NCBI GenBank assembly: GCA_947258585.1
Contig: CAMYIZ010000051.1
Span: forward strand, 1 to 46,555
Origin: an uncultured Haliea sp.
Lineage (GTDB): Bacteria; Pseudomonadota; Gammaproteobacteria; Pseudomonadales; Halieaceae
DNA length: 46,555 bases
Reading direction: 5' to 3'
Within the stretch, counting starts at the first letter, position 1, and every line of letters starts with the position of its first letter. The notes below the pieces were generated by a model, which was given only the letters and a program-made list of their open reading frames with translations, did no database searches and had not been told where the DNA came from. Made by a program: the position numbers and the translations under genes. Shown here piece by piece: positions 23,687-33,454 of this stretch.

Positions 23687-26092
23687 CTACCCTTTGCGTG
23701 ACTCTGCGGCTGCCACATGGACGCTGGCCCGGGCCACTGAATCCGGGTTCAGGGAAATCGAGTCGATGCCGCAGTGGACCAGGAATTCGGCGAATTCAGG
23801 GTGGTCCGAGGGCGCCTGGCCGCAGATGCCCACTTTGCAGCCCTGTTCATGGGCCACTCGGATCACCTGCTCAATCATCCGCTTCACCGCCTCGTCGCGC
23901 GCATCGAACAGGCTTTTGAGTACCGCGGAGTCGCGGTCTATGCCCAGCACCAGCTGGGTGAGGTCGTTGCTGCCGATGGAGAAACCGTCGAAACGTCGGG
24001 CGAACTGGTCGGCGAGAATCACGTTGGAGGGAATTTCGCACATCACATAGACCTTGAGACCCGCGCTGCCGCGCTCCAGGCCCGCCTCGGCCATGGTCTC
24101 CAGCACCTGGTCTGCCTCGCCCGGTGTGCGACAGAAGGGAATCATGACGATGATGTTGTCGAAGCCCATGGCCTCCCGGGCGCGGCGAATAGCCTGGCAC
24201 TCCAGCTGGAAACCCTCCCGGTACAGCGGGTGGTAGTAGCGGGAGGCGCCGCGGAAGCCGAGCATCGGGTTTTCTTCCTCCAGCTCGAAATCCTCGCCAC
24301 CGAGCAGGCCGCGGTACTCGTTGGACTTGAAGTCCGACATGCGCACGATGACCGGCCGCGGATACTGGGATGCGGCGATCTTGGCGACGGAACGGGCCAG
24401 GGTGTCCACGAAGTAGTCGGTCGGCTCTTCGAACCCGCAGTGGAGGTCGGCAATTTGTCGCGCAACCGCGGGATCAGTCACTTTGTCCGGGTGGACCAGC
24501 GCCATGGGATGCACCCTGATCTGGCTGGAAATGATGAACTCGATCCGGGTCAGGCCGATCCCGGCAACCGGTAGCTGCCACCACTGCAGCGCACCGTCCG
24601 GCAGGGCCGCATTGATCATGAGGGCAGTTTCAGTGGTCGGCAGGTCTGCCAGGCTGATGGTCTCGCGCTCGAAGGCCAGAATACCGTCATAGACCTTGCC
24701 GGTGGCACCGTCGGCGCCGCTGATGGTGATCTCCATGCCGTCGTGCAGCAGCTCGGTGGCGTTGCCACAGCCGACAATGGCCGGCTTTTTCAGTTCGCGG
24801 CTGACGATGGCGGCGTGGCTGGTGGTGCCGCCGCTGTTGGTGACAATACCGGCGGCCTTGCGCATGATCGGCACCCAGTCCGGGTCAGTGCGTTCGGTGA
24901 CCAGGATGGCGCCCTCGGGAAAGTGTTCCACATCGTTCGGGTTCGCGACCACGCAGACCGGGCCGCAGGCGATGGCGCTGCCGACACTGGAGCCCTCCAG
25001 CAGTACCTTGCCCTTCTCCGTCAGCTTGTAGCTGACCAGCACACTGCGATCCTTCTGTGATTCAATGGTTTCCGGTCGTGCCTGGACGATGAACAGCTGG
25101 CCGCCACTGTCCTGCGCCCACTCGATATCCATGGGGCGCCCATAGTGGCGCTCGATGATCTGAGCCCAGCGCGCGAGCTGCAGGACATCGCTGTCCGACA
25201 ATACCCGTCTGCGCTGCTCGTCGGTGCTGGTGGGTACAGTCACGGTCGCTTCCGCGCGTCCGTGCTCGCCCACGCCCTCGTCGTCGGCCAGCGCGTAGCG
25301 CATCTTGCAGAGCTTGCTGCCGACGGTACTCTCTATTACCGGGTTCAGTTCCGCTCGATCCAGAAAGGGTTTGTAGGCCATGTAGCGGTCGGGGTTCACG
25401 GAACCCTTGACCACGGTTTCTCCCAGGCCCCAGGCCGCGCTGATCAGCACAATGTCCGGGTAGCCACTCTCGGTATCCAGAGTGAACATGACTCCCGCGG
25501 CGGCAGATTCCACCATCTGCTGCACCCCGACGGACAGCGCCACCTGGTCGTGGGCAAAACCCTGTTCTTCGCGATAGGCGATGGCGCGGTCGGTGTAGAG
25601 GGAGGCATAGCACTCGCGACAGGCTGCCAGCAGCGCATCGGCACCGCGAACATTGAGGAAGCTCTCCTGCTGGCCGGCAAAGCTGGCCTGGGGCAGGTCC
25701 TCGGCGGTGGCGGAGCTGCGTACGGCAACCGGCATGTCCGCAGCCTGCCGCTGTTCACAGAGGCTGTTGTAGGCATTGGCAATCTGCTCCCGCTGTTCCG
25801 GGGAGAAGCTGCCCGCGCGAATCAGCTCGCGGATCGTATGCCCGGTAGCGGCCAGCGACCGGCGCCCCGCGGCCAGCTCCGCGAGAGCGGCGCTGATGGG
25901 CTGTTGCAGGCCGTTGGCGGTGAGATAGTCGCGAAACGCCTGGGCCGTGGTGGCAAAGCCGTAGGGAACTGCCACCCCTTGTACGGCCAGCTGCTGGTAC
26001 ATTTCCCCCAGGCTGGCATTTTTGCCCCCGACCTCGGCGAGATGCTGCAAACCGACTTCGTTGAACCACAGGATACAGTTGCTCGACGCCAC
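23687..26092 (-). CDS. ppsA: Phosphoenolpyruvate synthase
   Basis: An 801-residue PEP synthase (pyruvate + ATP to PEP + AMP + Pi), the entry to gluconeogenesis from C2/C3 units. Order: ATP-grasp nucleotide domain (1-340; GGKNASLGEM, VAVRSSATAEDLPQASFAGQ), swivelling phosphohistidine domain (GGTTSHAAIVSREL, His near 425) and C-terminal TIM-barrel with catalytic cysteine (LVHCGIDSISLNPDS). The start is a GTG at 26092 with GGAGG 6 nt upstream. The PEP synthase regulatory protein gene is not adjacent. It is 63 bp upstream of the acyl-CoA dehydrogenase, in line with growth on acids. Confidence 0.96.
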   Translation of the reverse strand: MASSNCILWFNEVGLQHLAEVGGKNASLGEMYQQLAVQGVAVPYGFATTAQAFRDYLTANGLQQPISAALAELAAGRRSLAATGHTIRELIRAGSFSPEQREQIANAYNSLCEQRQAADMPVAVRSSATAEDLPQASFAGQQESFLNVRGADALLAACRECYASLYTDRAIAYREEQGFAHDQVALSVGVQQMVESAAAGVMFTLDTESGYPDIVLISAAWGLGETVVKGSVNPDRYMAYKPFLDRAELNPVIESTVGSKLCKMRYALADDEGVGEHGRAEATVTVPTSTDEQRRRVLSDSDVLQLARWAQIIERHYGRPMDIEWAQDSGGQLFIVQARPETIESQKDRSVLVSYKLTEKGKVLLEGSSVGSAIACGPVCVVANPNDVEHFPEGAILVTERTDPDWVPIMRKAAGIVTNSGGTTSHAAIVSRELKKPAIVGCGNATELLHDGMEITISGADGATGKVYDGILAFERETISLADLPTTETALMINAALPDGALQWWQLPVAGIGLTRIEFIISSQIRVHPMALVHPDKVTDPAVARQIADLHCGFEEPTDYFVDTLARSVAKIAASQYPRPVIVRMSDFKSNEYRGLLGGEDFELEEENPMLGFRGASRYYHPLYREGFQLECQAIRRAREAMGFDNIIVMIPFCRTPGEADQVLETMAEAGLERGSAGLKVYVMCEIPSNVILADQFARRFDGFSIGSNDLTQLVLGIDRDSAVLKSLFDARDEAVKRMIEQVIRVAHEQGCKVGICGQAPSDHPEFAEFLVHCGIDSISLNPDSVARASVHVAAAESRKG

Positions 26093-26371
26093 GGCTTACC
26101 TCCGGCATTGCGTGTCTGGACTCTCAGCATAGTCCAACCCGCACCGGTGGCATTGTCAGGGATCAATGGAGTGCCAATCCCGACCGCTGGTGCAGCCCCG
26201 GGTCGCGGGGTGGCAGCCGGGTGCAGGTTCCCCGCAACTAACGACAATGGGCCACCCGGGGCACACTGTCACGGCGAATTCAGGTGCCGGTTCAAGGATT
26301 CAGTCCCGGGCCGGTTGGAGCGCGACCCGGGTGGGGGTATGTTCCGGTGATTCACGATGGAGACCTAGCTT
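26093..26371. other. Divergent intergenic region between ppsA and the DUF3604 gene
   Basis: About 280 bp upstream of both start codons. It is GC-rich and I see no convincing gene, repeat or well-placed promoter pair in it apart from the ribosome sites at each edge. It should hold both promoters. Confidence 0.4.
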
Positions 26372-28279
26372 GTGCCAGATTCACGCAGTTACCCGGGCCG
26401 TACCATGGCGACAGTGTTCGCGCTCATTCTGCTTGCGGGTTGTGGGCCGGCGGAGTCCCCGGCAGCGGGGGCGCCCGCGCAGGTGCTCGCCGTAGCGGAG
26501 CTGCAGCCCGACGCCGCCAGCCCGGCTGTGCCGCACTATCCCGAACGCACGGCGCTGTTCGGCGAGCTTCACATCCACACCATGAATTCCCCCGACGCCT
26601 TCATGCTGAACGTCCGCGCGCGGCCGGAGGATGCCTATCGCTTCGCCCGCGGTGAAGCGATTGCCCATGCCGGCGGTGGTAAAGTCCAGCTGGGCCAGCC
26701 CCTGGACTTTATTGCCGTCACCGATCACTCCGAGTACATGGGTATCCTGCCCCAGCTGTTTGATCCGGACAGTGAGCTGTCGACGCTGGAAGTGGCCCGT
26801 ACCATAACTTCCGGGGATGACGCGCAGCGGCAGCAGGCCTTGTTGGGCGTGTTGATGACCATGGGCGCGGGGACGCCGCTGCCCAGCCTCGTCGAGCCTG
26901 AATTGCGCTACGGGATCTGGCAGGAGTACGTGCGCCTGGCGGATCGCTTTTATCGCCCTGGCGAGTTCACCACGCTGGTTGGTTACGAGTGGACGTCATC
27001 CGGGGCGATGGAGGAAGTCAACTTGCATCGCAATGTGATCTTCCGCACCAGCAAGGTATCCGACAAGCCCTTCTCCAGTTTTGACAGCGTCGATCCCCGG
27101 GATCTGTGGCAGTGGCTGGACCAGCAGCGTGAACTCGGCATTGAAGCGCTGGCGATCTCGCACAATTCCAACCTCAGCAATGGCCTCATGTTCCCGGATT
27201 CGGTGGCCTTTGACGGCACACCGCTGGACGCTGAATACGCGGAATTGCGCCAGCGCAACGAACCGCTGGCGGAGATCTCCCAGATCAAGGGCAGCTCCGA
27301 AACCCACCCGCTCCTGTCGCCCAACGATGAGTGGGCGGGCTTCGAGATCCTCGGTGATCTGTTGGGTGGGCGCGGCACCGAGGGCGAGGTGCGCGGCAGC
27401 TATATCCGCGACGCCTGGCTCACCGGCTTGCAGCTGGAGGCCGCGGGTGGCTTCAACCCCTACCGCTTCGGGGTGATCGCCGCCAGCGACGGCCACAACG
27501 CCACGTCGCCGGTCGAGGAAAACAACTACCACGGCAAGATTGGCGTCGCCGACGGTACGCCGGAGCAGCGCCGCGGCGGCAGTTTCATAAACGTCGAGCA
27601 CGTCAAGTATGGCGCCTCGGGGCTCGCCGGGGTCTGGGCCGAGAGCAACACACGGGAGGCGATCTTTGATGCGCTCGCGCGGCGGGAGGTCTTCGGCACC
27701 AGCGGCCCGCGGATCAAGGTTCGGTTCTTCGGCGCCTGGGAGTGGCCGGAGGACGTTCTGCAACGCCACGATGCCGTGCAGCTGGCCTATGCCAGCGCCG
27801 TCCCCATGGGGGGGGACCTTGCCCCGCGCGCCGGCGCAGAGGCTGCGCCGCAGTTCCTGGTCTCGGCCATAAAGGATCCCGCCAGCGCCTGGCTGCAGCG
27901 GCTGCAGCTGGTCAAGGGTTGGGTCGAGGCGGGGGAGAAGCGGGAGCGCGTGTACGACATTGCCTGTTCGGATGAACTGGAGCCGGACGCGGAGACCCAC
28001 CGTTGCCCGGACAACGGCGCCCGCGTGTCTCTGGAGACCTGCGATTTCGACCGCGGCAGGGGCGCGACCCAGCTGCAGACCGTGTGGCGCGATCCCGATT
28101 TCGATCCGGATCAGGCGGCATTCTACTATGTTCGCGTGCTGGAGAACCCGACCTGTCGCTGGAGTACTTGGGACAGCCTGCGGACAGGCCTGCCGCTGCC
28201 GGATTCAGTGCCGCCCACCCTGCAGGAGCGGGCCTATACTTCACCGATCTGGTACCGACCCGGGGTGCAGGGGCTGTAG
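26372..28279 (+). CDS. DUF3604 lipoprotein of the PHP-like superfamily
   Basis: A 635-residue DUF3604 protein. The GTG start at 26372 with GGAGA upstream gives an N-terminus with two arginines before MATVFALILLAGC, a lipobox with cysteine 24, so it is predicted to be an envelope lipoprotein. The later ATG (26405) would remove the positive residues. Metal-site motifs like those of PHP phosphoesterases are visible: GELHIHT, AVTDHSEYMG, ISHNSNLSNG and AASDGHNAT. The substrate is unknown for this family. A phytanoyl-CoA dioxygenase-like gene follows 65 bp downstream on the same strand. Confidence 0.88.
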   Translation: MPDSRSYPGRTMATVFALILLAGCGPAESPAAGAPAQVLAVAELQPDAASPAVPHYPERTALFGELHIHTMNSPDAFMLNVRARPEDAYRFARGEAIAHAGGGKVQLGQPLDFIAVTDHSEYMGILPQLFDPDSELSTLEVARTITSGDDAQRQQALLGVLMTMGAGTPLPSLVEPELRYGIWQEYVRLADRFYRPGEFTTLVGYEWTSSGAMEEVNLHRNVIFRTSKVSDKPFSSFDSVDPRDLWQWLDQQRELGIEALAISHNSNLSNGLMFPDSVAFDGTPLDAEYAELRQRNEPLAEISQIKGSSETHPLLSPNDEWAGFEILGDLLGGRGTEGEVRGSYIRDAWLTGLQLEAAGGFNPYRFGVIAASDGHNATSPVEENNYHGKIGVADGTPEQRRGGSFINVEHVKYGASGLAGVWAESNTREAIFDALARREVFGTSGPRIKVRFFGAWEWPEDVLQRHDAVQLAYASAVPMGGDLAPRAGAEAAPQFLVSAIKDPASAWLQRLQLVKGWVEAGEKRERVYDIACSDELEPDAETHRCPDNGARVSLETCDFDRGRGATQLQTVWRDPDFDPDQAAFYYVRVLENPTCRWSTWDSLRTGLPLPDSVPPTLQERAYTSPIWYRPGVQGL

Positions 28280-28344
28280 CAGTCTGGAGCGGGTCTCGCG
28301 CAGCAGGCAGGCTCCCCCGGGTTTCAGTCTGAAGGAGAGTGGCG

Positions 28345-29220
28345 ATGAACAGCAACGTGCTGGTGAGACGGCCCACGGCGGACGAGGTGGCGGCCTTTTG
28401 GGAGGACGGGGTGGTCTGCCTGCGCGGGGTGCTGGATCCCGCCTTTGTCCTGGGGATGGCCCCCGCGGTCGATCGCCTGGTGCGGGAGGCCATTGGCGGC
28501 ACCATGTATGACATGTCCGCAATGGGGGCCGAGATCGCCGGCAGCGGTGGCGATGTGCTGACCGGTGGGCGCCGGGGCCGGGGCCGGTTTGTCTCCGGTA
28601 CCGACCACTGGCGCGTCGACGCGGATTGTCGGGCCTTCGCCCTCAACCCGGGGCTCGGCGAGATCGTTGCGACTGTGTTGCGCACCCACAAGGTCAACCT
28701 GTGGGAGGACAGTGTGCTGGTGAAGGAGCCGGATACCGCCGAGCGCACGGCCTGGCACCAGGATCTGTCCTATTTCCATGTCAGCGGCGAGCAGGTCTGC
28801 ACCACCTGGATTCCGCTGGACGTCGCCGATGCGGAAACCGGGGCCATGAGCTTTGTGCGCGGTTCCCACCGCTGGCGGGGCCAGTACCGGCCCAACTGGT
28901 TTGTCTCCAACGTGCCGATGCCGGGCACGGAGGGAGAGGTGATTCCCGATATTGACGCCCTGGCTGCCTCCGGCGAGGTCGAGTTGGTGCAGTTTGCGCT
29001 GGGCCCCGGGGACATGACCGTACATCATGCCCGTACCTTGCACGCCGCGGGCGGCAACCTCAGTCTTGTCCGACGGCGCCGTGCCATCAGCCTGCGCTAT
29101 TGCGGTGATGACGCGGTCTACCACTTCCGCCCGGGGGCACCGCGCAAGCCCCATCACGAATTCGTCCGCGAGGGGGATGTGCTGGATGGTCCCGACTGCC
29201 CGGTGGTCTGGCGGGCCTGA
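28345..29220 (+). CDS. Phytanoyl-CoA dioxygenase-family Fe(II)/2-oxoglutarate enzyme
   Basis: A 291-residue PhyH-like oxygenase. The facial triad is visible: H138 and D140 in AWHQDLSYF and the distal His in VHHARTLHAAGGN (H233 most likely). The basic run RRRR after it should bind 2-oxoglutarate. The start at 28345 follows GAAGGAGAG by 5 nt; a GTG at 28339 lies inside that site and is unlikely. The family hydroxylates many substrates, so the reaction is not known. It is downstream of the DUF3604 gene and convergent with the copper receptor gene. Confidence 0.88.
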   Translation: MNSNVLVRRPTADEVAAFWEDGVVCLRGVLDPAFVLGMAPAVDRLVREAIGGTMYDMSAMGAEIAGSGGDVLTGGRRGRGRFVSGTDHWRVDADCRAFALNPGLGEIVATVLRTHKVNLWEDSVLVKEPDTAERTAWHQDLSYFHVSGEQVCTTWIPLDVADAETGAMSFVRGSHRWRGQYRPNWFVSNVPMPGTEGEVIPDIDALAASGEVELVQFALGPGDMTVHHARTLHAAGGNLSLVRRRRAISLRYCGDDAVYHFRPGAPRKPHHEFVREGDVLDGPDCPVVWRA

Positions 29221-29238
29221 GCCAATCCCGGGCGGCTG

Positions 29239-31266
29239 TCAGAATTGGTAGCGCAGTTTCAGCCAGCCCTGGCGTCCGGGTTCATTGACCCGGATCGCCT
29301 CCGGGTTGAAGGGGTCGGCGTTGCCGGCATTCACGTGATAGGCGTAGCTGCGGTCGAACAGGTTCTCGACCCCCGCTTCCAGGGTGAGGCGGGTACTCAG
29401 ATTCCAGTGGCCGTACAGGTGCAGGACCCCGAAGCCCGCGGTCGGCGAAGCGACATCCACCGCCGGGTTGAAGTTGTTTTGACTGGCGGAGGCCACCCAC
29501 TCGGCCCCCAGCGCCCAGCTGCTGTGCAGGTAGTCCAGGTTCAGGCGCGCTTCCAGCGGGGCGATCTGGGCAAGATCGCCGTTGTCGCCATGGCCGCGGG
29601 TCCAGGCGAGTCCGAGTCGCGTGCTGAGGTGTTCGCTGAGGGCCAGGCTGGCATCGATCTCGGTGCCGAACAGGGTGGCCCGGGTGTTGCGGTACAGGTC
29701 CGCGCTGCCCGCCTGGTAGCGTTCGATATAGTCATCGACAGCGTCCACGAACAGGGTAGCGCTCCACTCCAGCGGGCCTCGGTCGCGGGCCAGGGTCAGA
29801 TCCAGCTGCTGGTGGGTTTCGGGCGCCAGGCCGGGATTGCCCACCCAGAAGGCGCCACCGGCGCTGCGCGCTATCCACTGCTCGGAGCTGTCGGGAGCGC
29901 GCAGGGAACGGCTGAGGTTGGCGCTGAACAGGGTCTCGGGATCAAGCTGCCGGTCCCAGCCCACCACGGCGCTGATGCCGCTGTGGTTGTTGCTGGTAGC
30001 CGTGCTGCCGTAGAACTGCTCGTAGAGACGCACCGGCGTGGAGCTGCCCATCATGCCGGCACTCAGGTTTGCTTCCTCCGCCCGGGAGTCGTGGTCGTCC
30101 AGGCGCAGGCCCAGGCGCAGGGAATCCCGGGCGTTGAGGCGATGATCCAGCTCCGCGAACAGGCCGGCCTGCCGCTGCTGCGCATCCGGCCACATCCGAG
30201 CCACCAGCATGTCGTAGCTGCCGTCCTTGCCCAGGTCCATGAAGAGGTCGGCGCTGCGGTCGTTGACGCGGTAGTCGATGCCCGCTCGCCACTCGCTGGC
30301 GTCGGCAAGGAAGGTGGCCAGAAGGCGCCCTCCCCAGGTGGTGGAGGAGGAGGGTGCCGCCATGCCGGCGGGCTGGGTGCTGCGCTGGCGCACGCTGTAG
30401 TTGTCCATCAGGTGGTCAACGTCGCTGTAATACAGGGTCAGTTCGACCTCGTCCGCGGGCCCCAGGTCCTGTTGCAACCACTTTGCGCTGGTACTGGCGG
30501 AGTCGGCGAACACCGCGTCCATGCCGTTGCCTGCATACCAGACATCGTCTTCTGCCGCGCGCTCGTGGCTGAGTTCCAGCCAGGTCTGCGGCGTCAGGTC
30601 GATACCGGCCACCAGGCCCAGGGTCCTGGAGTCGAAAGCCGAGGCCACCCTGTCGCCATTGCCGTCCCGGTAGTTGTCGCCGTGCCTGGTGGCAGCAAAC
30701 AGGCGCAGATAGCCGCGCTCATTGCCCGCTGCGACATCCGCCGCCAGGCTCCCGAGGCCGGAGTTGCCGGTATAGCCGGTGGTCACCGATCCCGCCGTGC
30801 CGCCGCTGTTCAGTTCCGGGCGCCGGTGTTCGAACAGCAGGGTGCCGCCGCTGCCGCCCGCACCGTAGAGCACCGAGCGGTGACCCTTGATCACGGAGAC
30901 CGAATCAAAACTCTCGACACCGATGTAGGTGCTGGGCGGGTCCATGCGCCCCGGGCAGGCGCCGTAGCTGAAGGCACCGTTGGCAATCACGTTGAGATTG
31001 GCCTGGCTCTGGCCACGGACGATCGGATCGAAACCGCGGCCGCCCCGGCGCAGCGCAGTCATGCCGGTTACCGAGCGCAGCAGCTCCCCGGCATCATGGG
31101 TAGGACGGGTAATGGCTGCCTCGCTCAGCAGCTGGTCCGCGACCTGGTCGGCGCGGGCAGTAACCTCCACCAGTTCAATGGCCAGGTCGTGGCCGGCGCC
31201 CAGGGGGCTGATTGCGGCCAGCAGCGCTGTGGCCAGGGCCCGGGGTAACAGTTTGCTCGGCTCCAT
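29239..31266 (-). CDS. OprC/NosA-like TonB-dependent copper receptor
   Basis: A 675-residue TonB-dependent outer-membrane receptor: signal peptide (MEPSKLLPRALATALLAAIS), plug domain, 22-strand-type barrel, and terminal aromatic residue (KLRYQF). The plug contains YGACPGRMDPPSTY, the CxxxM motif (C104, M108) that binds copper in OprC, and a barrel loop has DHLMDN, the matching HxM (H285, M287). Both halves of the OprC copper site are therefore present. No copper chaperone or regulator gene is next to it. The ATG at 31266 is chosen for its signal peptide; the upstream frame to 31353 is probably untranslated. Confidence 0.88.
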   Translation of the reverse strand: MEPSKLLPRALATALLAAISPLGAGHDLAIELVEVTARADQVADQLLSEAAITRPTHDAGELLRSVTGMTALRRGGRGFDPIVRGQSQANLNVIANGAFSYGACPGRMDPPSTYIGVESFDSVSVIKGHRSVLYGAGGSGGTLLFEHRRPELNSGGTAGSVTTGYTGNSGLGSLAADVAAGNERGYLRLFAATRHGDNYRDGNGDRVASAFDSRTLGLVAGIDLTPQTWLELSHERAAEDDVWYAGNGMDAVFADSASTSAKWLQQDLGPADEVELTLYYSDVDHLMDNYSVRQRSTQPAGMAAPSSSTTWGGRLLATFLADASEWRAGIDYRVNDRSADLFMDLGKDGSYDMLVARMWPDAQQRQAGLFAELDHRLNARDSLRLGLRLDDHDSRAEEANLSAGMMGSSTPVRLYEQFYGSTATSNNHSGISAVVGWDRQLDPETLFSANLSRSLRAPDSSEQWIARSAGGAFWVGNPGLAPETHQQLDLTLARDRGPLEWSATLFVDAVDDYIERYQAGSADLYRNTRATLFGTEIDASLALSEHLSTRLGLAWTRGHGDNGDLAQIAPLEARLNLDYLHSSWALGAEWVASASQNNFNPAVDVASPTAGFGVLHLYGHWNLSTRLTLEAGVENLFDRSYAYHVNAGNADPFNPEAIRVNEPGRQGWLKLRYQF

Positions 31267-31370
31267 CGTGCTGCTCTCTTGCTCTGGTAACAGGCCGGGC
31301 ATTATAGGAAGCCACGGCTGCGGCGGGATGTGACATATTGGCGCAGCCTTCACCCAAATGAGGGAGGACA

Positions 31371-33383
31371 GTGTTCCCCCCGACAGGCACTATGCGGGGA
31401 CGACAAGATTGGAGATTTGTGTCAATGGTGCTTCCACTCGCGCCCCAGCTGTCCCCGGTTACCGAAGATCCTGCAACCATCGCGGGATATCTGCCGGAAC
31501 TGAATACCGCCGCCCTGATCATGTCCATCGTGCACATGACCGGGGACACCGGCATCCTCAATGAACTGCCCAGCCCGCGGACCCTGGATGTTGTGGCCGC
31601 CGGAGCCGAGACCGGAGAAGCCCTGCTGGAGGGCGGGTACACGGCGTCCCAGGTGGAGTTCGTGCGGGAGCGGGCGCTGGCGGCCATCGCTGACTGGCAA
31701 GCGCGCGGCGGCCAGTTGCCGCCGCTGACCGCGGCAACCATGGATGCGCTCTACCGCTTCATGTGTGGCCCTGACGTGGACGCGGAGTACCTGGAATTCA
31801 TCAACGAGGAAGTGGCGCTGGACGGGGTCGACCGCCGCGGCCTGCAGCTGCAGGACCCGTCCTTGCAGGCGCGCGCGGCAAACTTCCCGGTGGTTATTAT
31901 CGGTGCGGGGATGGGTGGCGTTCTGGCCGGCATTCGTCTCGGTGAGGCTGGCATACCCTACACCATCATCGAGAAGAATCCGGGCGTCGGTGGCACCTGG
32001 TACGAGAACCGCTATCCGGGCTGCCGGGTCGATGTGCCGGGCCACAGTTACAGCTATTCGTTCGCGCCCAATCACGGCTGGAGCAGCCATTTCCCCCTGG
32101 CCGATGAAATCCGCGCCTACTTCGATACCTGTGCGGAGCGCTTTGGCGTGAAACCGCATATCCGTTTCGAGACCGAGGTGGTGGCCGCCGAGTTCCGGGA
32201 TGCCAGCGACGACTGGGCGGTGCGGGTCAAGGGCGCAGACGGCGCCGAAGAAGTGCTGGAAGCCCGTGCGGTGATCAGCGCCGTGGGCCAGCTGAACCGG
32301 CCGAAGATGCCGGCTATTGCGGGGCTGGAACAGTTCCAGGGGCCGCTGGTGCACTCCGGGGCCTGGCCCCGGGGGCTGGATCTCGCCGGCAAACGGGTGG
32401 CGGTCATCGGCTCCGGTGCCAGCGCGTTCCAGATTATCCCGGAACTGGCGCAGTCCGCCTCCCGGCTCACGGCGTTCCAGCGCTCGCCCGTATGGATGTT
32501 TCCCAATCCCGAGTACCACTCCCCGGTGGGGGAGGGCCAGCGCTGGGCGCTTGAAAAGTTGCCCTACTACTCCAAGTGGTACCGGTTCTGGCTGTTCTAT
32601 ACCTCCGTAGAGGGCGTCTACGACAAGACCCTGGCTGACCCTGAATGGCACAGTACCCGCTCCGTGAGCGCGGCCAACGATGGCATGCGCGAGGTGCTGA
32701 GCGCCTGGATTGAGTCGCAGGTGCGAGCCCCGGAATTGCTCGCCAAGGTGCTGCCAACGTACCCTCCCTTTGGCAAGCGCATCCTGCAGGACAACGGTAC
32801 CTACCTGGCAGCGCTGCAGCGGGACAATGTCGAGGTGGTCACGACAGGGATAGTGGCCGCGGACGCCCGCGGCCTGGTCACTGCCGACGGCGTCCACCAT
32901 GAGGTGGACGCCATTGTCTGCGCGACCGGCTTTCACGCCGACCGTTTCCTGTTTCCCATGCAGATCACCGGTCGGGGCGGGATCAGTCTCAATGACCAGT
33001 GGTCGGAGACCAACGGTCGCGCCTATCTGGGTATCACGGTGCCCAACTTTCCCAACCTGTTCTGTATCTACGGGCCCAATACCAACCTGGTCGTGGCGGG
33101 GAGTATCGCCCACAACGCGGAGTCCCAGGTGCACTACATCCTGGAGTGCATCCGCCTGCTGCTGGAGCGCGATCAGCAGACGCTGGAGTGCCGCCAGGCG
33201 GTGCACGATGCCTACAACACCAGGGTCGATGCGGTGAACGCGGCGACAGCCTGGGGTTCGCCGCTGGTCGAGAACTGGTACAAGAACGAAGCGGGCCGGG
33301 TGACCGCCAACCTGCCGTTCCGGATTATCGAGTACTGGAAAATGACCCATCGGGTCGAACCCGGTGACTTCCTGATCCGCTGA
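31371..33383 (+). CDS. Baeyer-Villiger-type flavin monooxygenase with N-terminal extension
   Basis: A 670-residue FAD/NADPH monooxygenase. After an N-terminal domain of about 170 residues, like the one of 4-hydroxyacetophenone monooxygenase, come the FAD fingerprint GAGMGG (178-183), the BVMO fingerprint FxGxxxHxxxWP (322-333, FQGPLVHSGAWP), the NADPH fingerprint GSGASA (347 on) and ATGFH. These fit conversion of ketones to esters; the substrate is unknown. The GTG start at 31371 follows AGGGAGG by only 3 nt; the ATG at 31425 is an alternative. It diverges from the copper receptor across 104 bp. Confidence 0.9.
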   Translation: MFPPTGTMRGRQDWRFVSMVLPLAPQLSPVTEDPATIAGYLPELNTAALIMSIVHMTGDTGILNELPSPRTLDVVAAGAETGEALLEGGYTASQVEFVRERALAAIADWQARGGQLPPLTAATMDALYRFMCGPDVDAEYLEFINEEVALDGVDRRGLQLQDPSLQARAANFPVVIIGAGMGGVLAGIRLGEAGIPYTIIEKNPGVGGTWYENRYPGCRVDVPGHSYSYSFAPNHGWSSHFPLADEIRAYFDTCAERFGVKPHIRFETEVVAAEFRDASDDWAVRVKGADGAEEVLEARAVISAVGQLNRPKMPAIAGLEQFQGPLVHSGAWPRGLDLAGKRVAVIGSGASAFQIIPELAQSASRLTAFQRSPVWMFPNPEYHSPVGEGQRWALEKLPYYSKWYRFWLFYTSVEGVYDKTLADPEWHSTRSVSAANDGMREVLSAWIESQVRAPELLAKVLPTYPPFGKRILQDNGTYLAALQRDNVEVVTTGIVAADARGLVTADGVHHEVDAIVCATGFHADRFLFPMQITGRGGISLNDQWSETNGRAYLGITVPNFPNLFCIYGPNTNLVVAGSIAHNAESQVHYILECIRLLLERDQQTLECRQAVHDAYNTRVDAVNAATAWGSPLVENWYKNEAGRVTANLPFRIIEYWKMTHRVEPGDFLIR

Positions 33384-33454
33384 CGCCAGCGGCGCGACCC
33401 GTGCCAGGCAAGCGCATGGCACAATGGGCCAAGATAACAAAGGAGAACACAGCC

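Noticed and set aside
29245-31248. 667-codon open frame on the plus strand opposite the copper receptor gene
   Set aside because: Its translation is Ala/Gly/Val-rich with no domain, while the minus strand carries a full TonB receptor; it is an antisense shadow caused by high GC.
31422-33440. 672-codon open frame opposite the BVMO-like gene
   Set aside because: Low-information composition without motifs; the plus strand shows all BVMO fingerprints.
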